From Gemmobacter lanyuensis (GTDB lineage: Bacteria > Pseudomonadota > Alphaproteobacteria > Rhodobacterales > Rhodobacteraceae): a DNA stretch of 64,000 nt. The stretch is taken from positions 86,651 to 150,650 of the forward strand of contig NZ_BMYQ01000008.1 of the NCBI RefSeq assembly GCF_014652355.1, written 5' to 3'. How positions within the stretch are numbered: position 1 is the stretch's first letter; each line of letters begins with the position of its first letter. Shown piece after piece: positions 62,990 to 64,000 of the stretch. The notes below the pieces were generated by a model, which worked only from the letters and a program-made list of their open reading frames with translations, was not told where the DNA came from and made no database searches. The position numbers and the translations under genes are program-made.

Positions 62990-63643
62990 CTAGGCCTGCA
63001 CTGACAAGGCCTCTGCCGCCGAAATCCCATGGCGCGAGAAGAAGCGGTTCATTTCGCGCGGTTCGGGTTCGACCCCAGTATAGACCTGCACATATTCCGA
63101 CATCCGCGACATGCGCAGGCGCAGGTCTTCATTGGCCTGCATCGAGATATAGCCGATCTGGACCAGATAGATGGCGCGCGCGCGCACCGCCGATGCGGTG
63201 GGGGATCGCCCGAAACGTTCGAATAGCGCCGTCAGCGCGGCGATGCGCACGGTATCGGCGGCTTGCACTTCGGCCAGCACCTTGGGCGACTGCAACGCCC
63301 AGCTGCGGACCGCAAATTCAAAGCGCGAATCAAACAGCGCCTTGTCGAACCAGCAATCGCAGACATTGAGAATCGCTTCGGCAAGCGTATCCGCATAGGC
63401 CTCGGCGCGGCGCACCAGATTGCCCGTATTCTTTTCGCGCCACTGCGCCAAAAGCGCGTCAAGCAGTTGCTCCCGATCCTCGAAGAACCAGTAAAAGCTC
63501 GCCCGCGACAGGTTCACCGCCTTGGCGAGGGACAGGATCTTTACCGATTCCACCCCCCCTTCCAGCAAAGCCTCACGCGCGGCCTGCAACCAGAGTTCGG
63601 CCGACCCCCGGGCGACAGCTTCGGCTTGCTGGTTTTCGGTCAT
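62990..63643 (-). CDS. TetR family transcriptional regulator
   Basis: A 217-residue repressor. The helix-turn-helix is VESVKILSLAKAVNLSRASFYWFFEDREQLL (read in pieces, about 32-62), typical of TetR. The C-terminal part (about 70-217) is the helical ligand-binding domain. The ATG at 63643 has GAGGAG 6 bases upstream; an earlier ATG at 63691 adds a Lys/Pro stretch and was rejected. It is divergent from a formaldehyde dehydrogenase gene 308 bases away and may control it, though the link is only positional. Confidence 0.87.
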   Translation of the reverse strand: MTENQQAEAVARGSAELWLQAAREALLEGGVESVKILSLAKAVNLSRASFYWFFEDREQLLDALLAQWREKNTGNLVRRAEAYADTLAEAILNVCDCWFDKALFDSRFEFAVRSWALQSPKVLAEVQAADTVRIAALTALFERFGRSPTASAVRARAIYLVQIGYISMQANEDLRLRMSRMSEYVQVYTGVEPEPREMNRFFSRHGISAAEALSVQA

Positions 63644-63951
63644 CTCGCTCTCCTCGCAGCCTCGGTCTGGCTTTGGCTTCGCAGTCAACAAAGACTACTT
63701 GCCAGACACAAGTGTTTATGGCAATTACGCGGCTGTTCCAGATCACAGACGCAACTTACCGACAGCCTACAGCGGAGCGCCCCCCGTGTCGATTGCCCCC
63801 TGCCCCGGCCTTGCAAACGGATCGGGTCGGGCCGCGTTTCGGGGAAGGTTCGGGGGCAGATAAACAGAATTGCCGTAACCCTTGCTGTGCCGGGCTCCGC
63901 CGTCACATCCCCGCCACCCGCAAGGGCGGCCCTTTTCAACAGGAGATCCCG
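63644..63951. other. 308-base divergent control region without a gene
   Basis: This gap lies between the TetR gene and the formaldehyde dehydrogenase start. It holds the inverted repeat ACTTG-N7-CAAGT (63697-63713), a possible TetR-family operator, and AGGAG (63940-63944), the ribosome site of the right-hand gene. Two GC-rich stretches near 63800-63860 and a Cys/Arg-encoding minus frame were judged not to be genes. Confidence 0.5.
63697..63713. promoter_or_regulatory. candidate TetR operator ACTTG-N7-CAAGT
   Basis: ACTTG (63697-63701) and CAAGT (63709-63713) form a 5-bp inverted repeat with a 7-base spacer, 53 bases upstream of the regulator start. Its position suits autoregulation and control of the divergent gene. 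Confidence 0.35.
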
Positions 63952-64000
63952 ATGCGGACACGCGCGGCAGTAGCGGTTGCCCCCGGCAAACCGCTTGAAA
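63952..64000 (+). CDS. S-(hydroxymethyl)glutathione dehydrogenase, 5' end only
   Basis: Only 16 codons are inside the window. MRTRAAVAVAPGKPLE matches the start of class III alcohol dehydrogenase (AdhI/FlhA), the NAD- and glutathione-dependent formaldehyde oxidising enzyme, and AGGAG lies 7 bases upstream. The zinc and cofactor sites are off the window, so the call rests on the N-terminus only. A glutathione reductase gene (18363-19721) lies elsewhere in the window. Confidence 0.6.
   Translation, partial: MRTRAAVAVAPGKPLE

Noticed and set aside
63685..63939. Small minus-strand open frame between the TetR gene and the formaldehyde dehydrogenase start
   Set aside because: Arg/Pro-rich translation, no ribosome site, and it covers the probable control region.

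Overview
The window is GC-rich, densely coded chromosomal DNA from an alphaproteobacterium, most probably of the Rhodobacterales (Rhodobacter/Paracoccus-like). The reasons are a ferredoxin of the Rhodobacter FdVI type, a phaZ-phaC-phaP-phaR cluster with PhaR-type operators, DUF1178 and DUF2842 proteins, ThyX in place of ThyA, and a Rhodobacterales-style GC palindrome ending in a GAGGATATTT box. I see no rRNA operon, insertion sequence, prophage or CRISPR array. One tRNA-Glu (UUC) is present. The genes at both ends are cut: a GNAT acetyltransferase on the left and the first codons of a glutathione-dependent formaldehyde dehydrogenase on the right.

Layout. 1-7.4 kb: a spermidine/putrescine-type ABC importer (ATPase, two permeases, binding protein) flanked by two amidase-signature hydrolases. 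7.3-14.4 kb: a small secreted protein, Kdo transferase, an overlapping minus-strand set gpx-AcuC-like deacetylase-thpR, a NUDIX hydrolase, DUF1178, ferredoxin, a peptidoglycan-binding lipoprotein, an HD hydrolase and a thioesterase. 14.5-21.1 kb: a minus-strand series EF-hand protein-rpiA-gor-hflK-hflC-degP (quality control, redox and sugar phosphate). 21.3-28.3 kb: sdaA, an EamA transporter, thiamine pyrophosphokinase, a long acidic protein of unknown function, DUF2842 and purA. 28.4-36.6 kb: a divergent MocR regulator/flavin-binding protein pair, secG, pyrG, a CBS protein, TerC, rlmJ, PhzF and TerB.

36.7-47.4 kb is a catabolic cluster: a polar amino-acid ABC importer (ATPase, binding protein, two permeases), then two glutamine-synthetase-like gamma-glutamylamine ligases around a class I amidotransferase, a PuuB-like FAD oxidase, a DegT/StrS aminotransferase and a convergent LysR regulator. 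It looks like uptake and gamma-glutamylation-dependent degradation of an amine. With the importer at 2-5.9 kb, the window is rich in amine/amide nitrogen scavenging.

47.4-51.9 kb is the polyhydroxyalkanoate storage locus. The phaP promoter carries two perfect CTGC-N3-GCAG sites as a 16-bp inverted repeat, one arm filling the -35/-10 spacer. Related sites lie upstream of phaR and between phaC and phaZ. 51.9-57.9 kb holds two alpha/beta hydrolases (one without its nucleophile serine), thrS, a cold-shock gene, an ArsC-like reductase, DUF2177 and thyX. 58.1-60.5 kb encodes a surface-lipoprotein candidate directly followed by a Slam-like outer-membrane protein, the least ordinary system here. The window closes with a glyoxalase-family protein, recJ, tRNA-Glu and a TetR regulator divergent from the formaldehyde dehydrogenase gene.
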